Below are positions 1-9,134 of a DNA stretch of 64,000 nt, piece after piece. Made by a program: the position numbers and the translations under genes. The notes under the pieces were generated by a model. That model was not told where the DNA came from and made no database searches. It saw only the letters and a list, made by a program, of their open reading frames with translations. This DNA comes from Phytophthora sp. 'mugwort' (Eukaryota; Oomycota; Peronosporomycetes; Peronosporales; Peronosporaceae): NCBI GenBank assembly GCA_033558025.1, contig JAUCEF010000006.1, forward strand, positions 2,108,001 to 2,172,000. The letters run 5' to 3'. Position 1 is the stretch's first letter. Each line of letters begins with the position of its first letter.

Positions 1-2
1 AA

Positions 3-656
3 AGTCCCGCGGTGGACTCATCCGATCAAGAAATTGAGTCCGTGCTGCTGCGAGCGTCCAAAGACACAAGTTTTTTCCGGCAGCAGCACGACTTTAGTAG
101 CGAATCGAGCATTTCGCTGTTACCTTCTCTATATTCGAAAGATCGACGACCGCGCACTGATGGAGGCAGGTCGGAAAGTCCAAGTGAGCGAAAAGGCTTC
201 ACGTTAACATCACTGGCACTTGATGCACCCACGACGCTGCCGTTGCAGGAAGCTCAGAAGATGCTTGAGCTGTACAACAAAATTATCCAGGTGAACACAG
301 AAACTCGAAAGAATATGGGCATCATGTACACGCGGCGCTCCACACTCTTAGCAGCGATGGGGAAGTATCCAGCAGCGCTGCAAGATGCCGAACAGGTTGT
401 GCTCTTGGACCCAAAGTCGACCGTAGTACGTCAATCTCGTTGCTCTCGGGGTTTCTCACTTTCTACAGTAGCTCACTTGTTAGTTTTGGTTGAGTGGCTG
501 CAGGGATATTATCGCCAAGGTTGTGCACTATGTGGCCTTGGACGGTTTGCGGAGGCGAGCAGAGCCTTTCAACAAGGGCTAGCTTTCGATGTTAATTGTC
601 GATATCTGCACCATGGACTTCAGCTAGCACTCAACCACTCACGGTACAGTTACTAG
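3..656 (+). CDS. TPR-repeat protein, 5'-partial
   Basis: The frame is already open at the window edge and no ATG precedes it, so the true start probably lies upstream. The first ~75 residues are serine-rich and low in complexity. From about residue 80 there are TPR-type helix pairs: a segment with MYTRRSTLLAAMGKYPAALQDAEQ, interrupted here only by my quoting limit, is followed by YRQGCALCGLGRFAEASRAF. The canonical spacing appears only if nt 426-503 (GTACGT...TGCAG, 78 nt) is removed as an intron. That intron is a multiple of three and has no stop, so unspliced RNA would also read through and insert 26 residues into a TPR helix. TPR arrays of this kind resemble co-chaperones such as STI1/Hop and serve protein-protein binding. 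The specific partner cannot be told. The gene ends at TAG 654-656. Confidence 0.6.
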   Translation, partial: SPAVDSSDQEIESVLLRASKDTSFFRQQHDFSSESSISLLPSLYSKDRRPRTDGGRSESPSERKGFTLTSLALDAPTTLPLQEAQKMLELYNKIIQVNTETRKNMGIMYTRRSTLLAAMGKYPAALQDAEQVVLLDPKSTVVRQSRCSRGFSLSTVAHLLVLVEWLQGYYRQGCALCGLGRFAEASRAFQQGLAFDVNCRYLHHGLQLALNHSRYSY

Positions 657-1638
657 TCAAGGGCGGAAAGAACACTCTCATGCTTGCTTACATTGTTGCG
701 GAGATCCCTTAGCAAACATAAGATTGATTCGTTCACTGTGGCATATGTAGCGTTGGCTGTATCTGGTCAAACTCCATATCCTCCATTATCACTTCAAATA
801 TTATCAATCGGTGTCACGAATTCGTGGCTGGTGAACACAGGATCAGCAACCTGACATTGTCCACGATGAAAAATCGCATTAGCAGCTTGCGAATGTCGCA
901 CTTCCCCGAGTCGTCCCGGCTTCAACAAATAAACACACCGGATATTGTCCGCACTATTTCATTCGATCCTCTGTCTTCCATCTCTGTCTTCAAGAAGTTC
1001 CTTGATCTTCGCATAAGGGGCTTGGGACCGCTGCGACTTCTTTAATTGACTGTATTGTGTCCGCAAACGAGTGTAAAACTCTTCTTCATGTTGATCTCCA
1101 CTTCCTTGCTTTTTTTCGTCGAAGAGATCGAAATATTTGCAATCTTCTAGCAGTATCGACATTTTTGTAGCAGATTTTACCAGATCCAGCTTCATCACAT
1201 CCACCAGCTATCGACTTAATACCAGTCCGCTTCAAAAATCGCTGCGTATGCAGCTCCCACATCACCCACCCAATGTTTTGTGTTCCTAAATTATGAACTC
1301 CAAACCTCCCCCTCGACTCGATGGACATTGGCTGAGTTCAGGACATCAATCCTGGGCACACGCGGATGCCAACAACCTCGCGTTATATTCATGATATAGA
1401 GCTGCTAGCAAAATGGCAGTCTAAGAAGACGAATAGCCTATTCAATCGAGCGCTTGCTGAAAGATTCACACCTTTCAAGTTAAGCTTGATCCCATGCCGG
1501 ATAACATATCAGACCACATCGCTGTCATTGCCAGCCCAGCAAACAGTTTTTTTCCTATACTTCCTCGACACGGCCCGAGTAGTCCGCGAACATGTCACTC
1601 TTGCCTTGTGCGTGCGCTTTCGCGTCGGCCTCTGCGCG
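657..1638. other. Intergenic; possible decayed coding remnant on minus strand
   Basis: No intact gene is visible. On the minus strand between about 1330 and 830 there are coding-looking fragments in two frames, including one rich in E/K/Q (about 1204-959) and one containing IRKLLMRFFIVDN at about 880. The latter loosely resembles transposase text, but the match is too weak to name. Nothing convincing was seen on the plus strand. Confidence 0.3.
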
Positions 1639-2508
1639 TCACAACGATCGAGAGTTTATGTTAGCAAAGCAGTCAACGCGACCTAGAAGAAAAACAACAA
1701 CAAACAAATAGTCACCTACCATTAAAAGTTTTACCCTGTGAGGGCTGAAACGAGTAGTGTGGGGGGTTCGAAGGCGCCTGGCGTGACGGTCGATGGGGCG
1801 TCGGCGACGGCGGACGCACGGGCATCCGCTCAAACTCTCCTTCCAATCCCTCAAACGGGTTTGCGTCGCCTCTTCCCAACAAGCCACCACCAAAAAAGTC
1901 TACAACAAGCAGCAACAATCCACAACTGTTAGTACTCCCACGCCCATTCTCTTTCTCAAAAAAAACTAGCCTCAATCACCTTCAAACGGGCGAAGCATTT
2001 CTTGTCGTAAAAAGTCGAACGGACTCATCTGGGCTTCAAAATCGTCGCCTCTGCACGAAACGCAGCCAAAAGTCAGTCAAAACCACCTCGAAATCCTCAA
2101 TTGTCGCGTCTCAACGGGTCAAATCACGAACCGTTGCTGGAAAAAGGTGCCAAATTCCTGTTCGCCTCTGCTGCGAACACGGAATTAGATAAAAAAAAAA
2201 TAACACATTACTTTTCTTACTGCGAAATTGGTGGCGTACCCTTTACGCGGGTCCATCCTTTCCCTGTTGAAATATTCTCCGGCCGCGGCCTCGCCTCCGT
2301 GCTCGTCTTCTGTGATCTCCTTGCGGTTCGAAATGAGCTCCTTGCGCGCGTTGGGGCATTGGCGGAAGATCTTCTTGACGATCTCGCACTTACTGTCGCC
2401 GTTCATGGACCTGCAGGACTGCGACAGCGCCGTCGAGTAGAAGCAACCCGGGTTGGCTTCACGGTCCTTCTGAATCAGCTCCTGCTCTTCGTCGCTCAGC
2501 GTCGGCAT
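1639..2508 (-). CDS. Twin CX9C (CHCH-fold) protein with Gly/Pro-rich tail, spliced
   Basis: The first in-frame ATG is at 2508 (MPTLSDEEQE). Within the first 60 residues there are two CX9C motifs, CFYSTALSQSC and CEIVKKIFRQC, the signature of coiled-coil-helix proteins that fold by Mia40-driven disulfide formation in the mitochondrial intermembrane space. The first exon ends near 2221 at a GTAAGA donor. Further minus-strand exons are visible. One (about 2040-1985) encodes FEAQMSPFDFLRQEML and is followed by an intron with a perfect TACTAAC branch site and TTGTAG acceptor. The next begins near 1895 and carries DFFGGGLLGRGDANPFEG plus a proline-rich stretch. A short last exon ends at TGA 1639. 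The phase across the 2220-2040 segment is ambiguous (two near-identical acceptors, GCAG-AGGCGA), so the central splice is uncertain. No specific family member is claimed. Confidence 0.6.
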
Positions 2509-2758
2509 CTTCACTCGTGGCAACTATCAATTATACACAACTGGGACAGCCTTCTGGAACAAAACTTGGCAAATTGGTGTGCACCACGTAAATGTTACCG
2601 GCATTCTGGAATAAGAAACTGATAAACGGCATAACGAATACAACTTCAACGACATACACTCTTCTCAGGAATGCAGGTCACTTTGTTGCCGTTGCTAGGG
2701 TATTTGCGGACATGACAAGCGCAGGGTGACACGCTCTAGAGTACGTGTTGTGGCTGGG

Positions 2759-4511
2759 ATGAGCGACGCCGAGCGAATCCCCGCTCATCTGGAGCTCATC
2801 TTCTTCTCGAGTGAAGATGAGCGCTTTCCTGCAGCGAACCTGACGCGGCGAGGAGACGGCAATACAACGCAATTTAGTGTCTGGGAAACAGAGAAGTTCT
2901 GTGAATTCCCGCAAGAATTTAGTGTTTTGAGTCAATCGAGGGCTACCGACCCGCATCAAGCAGGTGAAGCTGCTGTCTCACCCGTTTAAGGTGGCGAGTC
3001 GAGTGGAGCTTTTTCAACAACGAGAGCACGCAACTCACGGCATGCGAACTTCAAGAGGTGCAACTGCCCCGACTGGCCTCCCAAATATCTCTCTTGTGTC
3101 TGGTGTTGCATTCTTGCCATGAAACACGAACCAACGTGTTTAGCCAGATCAGACTGGCATCTGTGGTAGCGCTGGGGGCTCCTAAGGACACACATATGCT
3201 ATTGCCTACGCTTTTTTGTATCATCTCCCAGAAGAAGTCCCGCTCAAAGTCGTATATCACGTCGTCGATAAGCCCAAAGTTTTGATGGATCATTGCAAGA
3301 AGTTGCGAGTAAATCATCACGTGCAATAGATATTGAGGTCCACGATTCTCGGGTACACAAGACGCCCGAGCGGATATACGCCGACATTCAGATTGGCAAG
3401 CAGCTAGCTCAATTTACCGGTGATGATCAGTTAGTGTGTCCGTGGGTCCTCATGGAGCAAGACGCCAACAAGTTGATGGAACTGCTGGCACGTAAAGCAC
3501 AGACACAAATTAATACTTCAAGTAGTATGAGGTTCACTAATGCCGATAAGGTAGTGGAAAGTCTTGCTGAGCTTGAGCATCGCAGAAAGCGTCAAGAAGA
3601 GCTGCTCTCACGGCACATGTCTGCTTCGCCGTCGACAAATCGATCATCCAGTTATGACCAATATGTACTTCTAATCTTTCGAGGACTTAGAGCACATGAT
3701 GCTTCAAAACAAATCTTAAGAACCGGTCAATGGCAGGATAGGGCGAAATTGTTATGGCAGCTGGCAGAATACACCCAAAGTTTGACAGGAAGCCAAGGCC
3801 GGCCAAGTTGCCAATTTGCACTGACGGATGCCGAAACTCTTGATGTACTGATCGCAGCACTGGATGATTCGAGCACTCAAGTATTTGTTGCCGGCTGTGC
3901 GTTTTTTCGGGCTTTGCTAACCGCTTTACCATACTTCCAAGACACGGTCGCATCGAAAAATGATGTTAGTATTTTATTTTATTTTACCTAAAAAAAAAAT
4001 TCATTTTTATCTGACAAAACAATGTATACTTGATGTTGAATTTTAGCTTGCTGAGATTATGAAATGTCTTCTGGAAAGGCTTAACTCTCGCGAGGCACCC
4101 ACACGCAATGCTGTTGCATTTACCATTTTGACGGTACGGTCATCATATAATAAAAAAAAAATTACAATTCTACAAAACTTACGCTTGGTTGTGGAACCAC
4201 TTTATTTTCTATAGGTTGCTGGATCCACACGTACGAGACGCACATTCGTGACGCATCTGCTTCTAAAGCATGTCGAGAGCAGGCACTTCCAGCCTCCAGA
4301 CCAGCAGCTTCTGGCATTGTTGAAACTTTTGACCGCGCTTTTATCATCGTTTCATTGCTGTGCAAGTCTCGATATCGCGCCTCGGCAGATCATTCGTCTC
4401 TTGCTACTCAGTGACGCAGACCAACATGAGGACGCGTTGATTCGTGAGGCTGCCAAACAGCTCGTGCTTGCACTGTGCAATGACATTGGCGAAAAAAATG
4501 TTTTGTTTTGA
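2759..4511 (+). pseudogene. CEP104-like ciliary/microtubule-tip gene with damaged N-terminal half
   Basis: The order of recognisable parts matches CEP104, a tubulin-binding protein of ciliary tips. An N-terminal galactose-binding (jelly-roll) domain contains FCEFPQE, then IKQVKLLSHPFKVASRVELF, then ACELQEVQL and LHSCHETRTNVFSQIRLASVV. A middle segment is followed by an alpha-solenoid/TOG-like region (about 3680-4511). The N-terminal pieces lie in three different frames: shifts are needed near 2945 and 3020, and about 20 residues expected between VELF and the NNEST...ELQEV segment are missing. No GT-AG intron explains these breaks. There is also no continuous path between 3180 and 3287. The 3' half is clean: an open frame to 3964, intron 3965-4046, exon 4047-4133, intron 4134-4214, exon 4215-4511, all in phase. 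It could be a pseudogene, an assembly error, or a gene restarted downstream. It converges tail-to-tail with the next gene. Confidence 0.5.
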
Positions 4512-4628
4512 AGATTTACGTTCAGAAACTTTCCTTGGAAACCAGCGGCGATACGACCTTCGTCTTCATTGTACAGAAGATATTCAAAGCTCGTAAATAA
4601 TAGAGTAACAGCAGCCCCCAACTAGCTC

Positions 4629-7394
4629 TTACTGAAGGACGCAATTCTCTGAATCTTTGCCACCTTTTTTGCCGCCCTTCTCTTTACCTTTTCCTTTGGC
4701 CACAGTTTTGCTACGATCGTGCGGGTTAGTAGCGTTTGCGTCTTCTGTTTGTTTAATTTTTTGTTCACTGGCGACTGGAATTGAAACTGAAGGGCTATTC
4801 ACTGATGGAGTCGTGGCAGACAACTGAATTGTTACCTCAGGCGGTGTGGCAGGGCCTTGATTTGTGATCACAAAGTCTGGGATAGACTTCGCAGGGTTCT
4901 TGGTGACAGGTTGTGTATATTTCGTACTAGTTGTAGCAATGTCTTTGACCGGCGAATATTCCTTTAGTTGTTGAGGAAATACCTTGTTTGATCGTTTAGG
5001 AGGATCTGTACGCCGCTCAATTATACCTGCAAAAGCAGCGAAATTTGACACAACGTTTTGGTGACTTGTAGAAAGTAGTGATACCCCAGTCATCGATTTA
5101 TTGGGAACAATGTCAAACACGAAAGGCGCCAAGTTTCGCTCCATTTCTTCCTGGAAGGTCTCCTTCGGTATCGATCGGGGAACAACGTGTCCTTGGAAAG
5201 CAATATTACCCTTCTGAAATATTTCACGAGTCTCAGCGTTTATAAATTCGGTTTTACTCGCACGTACGAACGAATGTCGATACAGACCGCTTGGACGGGG
5301 TTGGGAAGACAAATATTGCTGCAGCTGTGCGGTAAATACTGCCGCCTCGACCTCCAAAAGTGGATCTTGAATGAATAAAGCAGTGTGCGAGTAGCGCTGT
5401 GCAGTACTGGACGCTTCCAAATGCCTGTGAACGTAGGTCAGGCTAGTACGATTAAAGTTTTGATGACCACTCGACACAGGTCGTTCAACCTGCGATAAAC
5501 ATTCCGATGCCAGACGTGCCAGAACGTCGTTGTCGTCGCGCTCCAACAACATTTGATCCTCTTTTAAAGACAAAAGACTGGTACAAAAAGTCCGAATATG
5601 CATCTTCACATTTGCTGGTACCTGGCAGCGACTGATGTCGTTCCGCAAGACCAGACGAAGCAACCGCAAACGGTTCTGCGCAAATGTGAAGCCTGCCTGG
5701 TTGCGCCTGGGAGTTAAATCAAGAAGTTCGTCGAAGAAATTCGTGCGCGTAAGCTCTTGGTCGACCAGCAAGCGGATAAACTGCAAGAAATATCTATCAA
5801 TCGATGGAGGTGCTTTAGAAACTCGACTCAAACCTTTGAGAATGTGTAAACTTTTCGTAGATGGTGTTGACTGCCGCGTACGGTTAATCGACCAACAAAG
5901 TGGACTGGCAAGAGTCCACTCTAAGATAACGCGTAAACCGTAACTCCAGTTCGCACAAGCAATTTCCTCAATTAATCTTAATTCTGAAACAGCACGTTCC
6001 GATTCCACAATATCTGGTGCTGTCTTCATGGTAGCAATCTCAGTCAGAAAGACAGTAGAAGCAAGATGAATTGCTGTCTGGAAGACTTGGGACGTCTTTG
6101 CTTCTCGAACACCAAGAACAATCAGTGCGATGATACCTTCAAATGCAGCAGATGCGCCGATAGCCTTTTTCGTGACAGGAGCGGTACGCTCAGCCATCTG
6201 TAGACACGTCACTTGAATGTCTGCTCCACCGCAGAGTAAACACTGCGTAAAGAATGTTCCAAAAGTGTACAGAGTGATCTCGTTGCTGTTAGCAGGATCA
6301 GTGGGTGATATCGTTGGCGACTGCCACGAAGAGATTTCATCTGTGGCTTGAGATATCGTCGTGGCAAGAAAATTTTCGAGTATTGATCTCTCTCGAGCGG
6401 TTTGTTCGACATACTGTCGCAGAACACTATCGAAAGGTGAAGTCGAGTCTCTCTCTTGGTTATTTTCTCCCGTTACCAGCGTAGTGGTACGAGAAATCGA
6501 TCCGGATTTGTTGGCACACGAGTTCGATTCTGAGGTAAGCCCAACGGCGTCAACCAGACGTGGCTTACATTTTTGTTGACATGGAAGCAGCATTTCAGCT
6601 TCAGTTGTAGAAATGCTGGTAACCTGGGCTATCAGGTCCATCGGCACCCCAGCATCGAGTAATACGGCTTGCAACTCGTCGTTGTCATTGGCGAGAGGAA
6701 GCAACGCTGGGCGATGAATGATACTAACACGATGAGTGGTTAGCTCATCGTCAGCTTTATCTTTGGTTGAACCAAATAGCTCAATCTCTTCCAGTACGAC
6801 CTACATCAATAAATATATGCAAAAAAATCATGAACAGTTTTCAAGAAGTTTCAGAATACAAAACACACTTAGTACCTGGTAAGGCAAGTTGCGGGGGCTT
6901 TCAAACGGTGCGTGGACGACGAGTTTGATGAATTCGCACTTAGATACGTGCAGGCGAACGACGCTGCAGTCGATATCTCGAGATGTCGCTAAACTATCTG
7001 ATAAGCTTGCTTCCCATTCCAAAGGTTCACTGTACAGTTGAACAATCATTTAAACATAGTATCTAGGTAAAACCCACAGTCAACCTACCCACATTGATTC
7101 CACTCAGCACTAAGATAACGAGATACCGCGTCAAGAGGATTCAGTGCGTGTCTTGCTGCTTGTCGTGATGGTAATGCTGCAAAAATGAAAACTAAAAAAT
7201 AAAATAAAAAGTTGCAATTTAGAGCTCGACTTGTACGAATTAAAGCTGTCTTTTGTCTTACTTTGAGCTGGAGTCCGTGCGCGCTCGACTGTAACGCGCA
7301 AAGACTTGATCGTTGCGGGCAGAGTTGTTAGTAAAATGAGCCCCAACTCTTGTGGGTATGGGATATTTCTGAATTGGCAACAAGAGTTAAGAGA
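4629..7394 (-). CDS. Large unknown protein with N-terminal galactose-binding-like domain and Lys/Gly-rich tail
   Basis: Four minus-strand exons join in phase: 7394-7262, 7176-7089, 7029-6876 and 6800-4629 (2,547 nt, about 848 residues). A further 5' exon probably lies between 7395 and 7560. The N-terminal part contains PYPQELGLILL and, later, HVSKCEFIKLVVHAP...NLPYQ. These have the same layout as the FPQE and LKL.(L)H motifs of CEP104/IFT25-type galactose-binding jelly rolls. The following ~500 residues look helical (ERSILENFLATTISQATDEI, repeated leucine-rich helices), possibly HEAT-like. The C-terminus is disordered and ends in a basic KGKGKEKGGKKGGKD tail. I do not recognise the family. 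The tail-to-tail neighbour has a similar N-terminal domain, so a role at microtubules, cilia or the centrosome is possible but is only inference. The 2.1-kb last exon has no stop. Confidence 0.6.
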
Positions 7395-7798
7395 CTACAC
7401 TAGCACTGGTCTTCAGCATGCGTACGGTTTGGATTTCCAACGAGGTTGGGACGTGGACTCCTCGACGACACCAGGCAGTTGAGAGCTGCATCGATCGCTT
7501 CGAACAGTGACCTGCAGATCCAAGTCATTCACCACAAGCAGTCGGAATGGAAGACTGTGCATTCTCACTCAAGCTGTCGCCCAACAACCCCACACAAATA
7601 GAAGGCCACTTAACCACCAAAAAAACACCGTCTACCTCACGAATAGGAACGGTTTGACATTAAATAACTTTCATGTTTTTCATCAGGTAATAAATGCATG
7701 GTCATTGCACACTGCATTTTGTCTTCATTCTGGTGTACACATTGTGCTAAACGTCCGAAATTTATTCAACCATTTGCCGTTGACGAATCAAACCTAAC
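7395..7798. other. Short intergenic region, probable 5' exon and promoter of the minus-strand gene
   Basis: A minus-strand coding-like stretch at 7540-7415 (ATG near 7540) may supply the missing first exon of the preceding gene. The donor could not be fixed, because candidates such as GTGTCG and GTTGGA give different lengths. The rest, up to the stop codon of the kinase gene, shows nothing else. Confidence 0.3.
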
Positions 7799-8941
7799 TT
7801 ACTTGAGCTCCGAGGCGCCGGTGAGGCAGTTCATGTAAATATACGTGTCCACGCCATGTCCCTCCATAGGCATAATAGCCAGCTCACCGCCGAAATACTT
7901 GGCATAGAGCTGCGCGATACGTAGGCCGAACGAGTCCGAGAAGTCCAGGCCGCTGGCACGTCTTTCCAGAACGTCTGCGACGGGATCGTATCCGATCGAG
8001 CGCGGGGACGCGGCCGTGCGGTAGTAGCTCGACAGCGCGTTGGCTTGGTTACGGGTCATGCCGCCGCCCAGGTCCGACACCTTGACGCACACGCCGTGCG
8101 GCCCACCAGAAATCAGCACGTTAACAGATGGGGGCACTGACGCGCCCGTCGTCTTGGTGGCTACGACGCTGTTCAACACGGCGTTCTTGAACACTTCAGT
8201 CAAGATGATTTCAATGTGCTGCGGTACGTAGCGGTAGGTGGCGTTTTCATCGCCGCTGACAAGGATCACAGGAAGCTGCTCGCCGTTAAGACTCTCCTGC
8301 CAGAGCGGCCGCACCTTCTGCGCAATATCCCGCGCGATCTTGACGGGCGAGGTCTCGTCATTGACAATGCCCGTGAAGCCCGGCTTGGGGGTCTGGGCCG
8401 CGACGTGCTGGTCCACGAGCATGCGGATGCCGATGCGCGAGTTGTAAAAGTTGTCGAGCGATTCGCTGAGGCCCTGCGGCTCGTATTCAAGCGCCTGCAC
8501 GGCCTCGGCGATGTTGCCATGCATAGAAGCGTGCTCCTTACGGATCTTACGGTGCAACTCCACAAAATCGCGCTCGCTCGTGAGGTTGTCGGGCAGCGGG
8601 CAGCTCATGAGCTGGTCGAAGCTGTCCAGCAGCTGCTCGCGCAGCGATACGATGGGCTTAGCCTGTGGCAGCTCGTCCGGCAGGTTCTCGAGGTCCACAA
8701 TGCGGCGCGCGATGCGGATGGGCACCTCGCGGTGCAGTAGCTGCGCGGACGTGACAATAGCGGGCGCGTTCACCTCGCGCCATTTTGCCAGCGCCTGCGG
8801 GTCGTTCTGCAGTGACGCGGCGATGGTGGCGCTGGCGCGGGGTCCGCGCTTGAGCAGCGCCTGCAGTGTGATGGGCGGCAGCGGGATGTGGTGCAGGCGG
8901 TACACCTCGGCCAGCACCTTGGCTCCAGTGGACGTGGCCAT
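7799..8941 (-). CDS. Mitochondrial PDK/BCKDK-family protein kinase
   Basis: This is a 380-residue protein of the pyruvate dehydrogenase kinase / branched-chain 2-oxoacid dehydrogenase kinase family. These GHKL-fold enzymes phosphorylate and switch off the E1 component of mitochondrial 2-oxoacid dehydrogenase complexes. Visible signatures: FYNSRIGIRMLVDQH (about 165-179), the N-box EVFKNAVLNS (249-258), the G1 box DLGGGM (290-295), and the G2/C-terminal box FGLRIAQLYAKYFGGEL (338-354). The length is normal for the family. The ATG at 8941 is the first real start; the frame extends 14 codons further upstream but only to a TTG. The N-terminus is short and lightly charged, and import is presumed from the family rather than visible as a clear presequence. 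Pyruvate versus branched-chain specificity cannot be decided by eye. It is a single-exon gene. Confidence 0.88.
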   Translation of the reverse strand: MATSTGAKVLAEVYRLHHIPLPPITLQALLKRGPRASATIAASLQNDPQALAKWREVNAPAIVTSAQLLHREVPIRIARRIVDLENLPDELPQAKPIVSLREQLLDSFDQLMSCPLPDNLTSERDFVELHRKIRKEHASMHGNIAEAVQALEYEPQGLSESLDNFYNSRIGIRMLVDQHVAAQTPKPGFTGIVNDETSPVKIARDIAQKVRPLWQESLNGEQLPVILVSGDENATYRYVPQHIEIILTEVFKNAVLNSVVATKTTGASVPPSVNVLISGGPHGVCVKVSDLGGGMTRNQANALSSYYRTAASPRSIGYDPVADVLERRASGLDFSDSFGLRIAQLYAKYFGGELAIMPMEGHGVDTYIYMNCLTGASELK

Positions 8942-9134
8942 AGCTGTAGTTAATGCGCAGACACTTGAGGAATGAGGCGACAATGGCTTCTGCTCTTGTG
9001 ATCTAAAGCTTCAAAGCGTTTGCGCAAGCATTGCGACCAATAGGAAGGGAGCCTGATGTATTTTAAACCAATGATTCAGCCAATGGGATGATTGCTTGTC
9101 AAAGCTGCACCACAAGATCGCAAGTTGAAGGGGT

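Noticed and set aside
8216..8740. 174-codon open frames on the plus strand (two overlapping, 8216-8740 and 8451-8975)
   Set aside because: They are antisense to the well-supported PDK/BCKDK gene and arise from its GC-rich codon bias.
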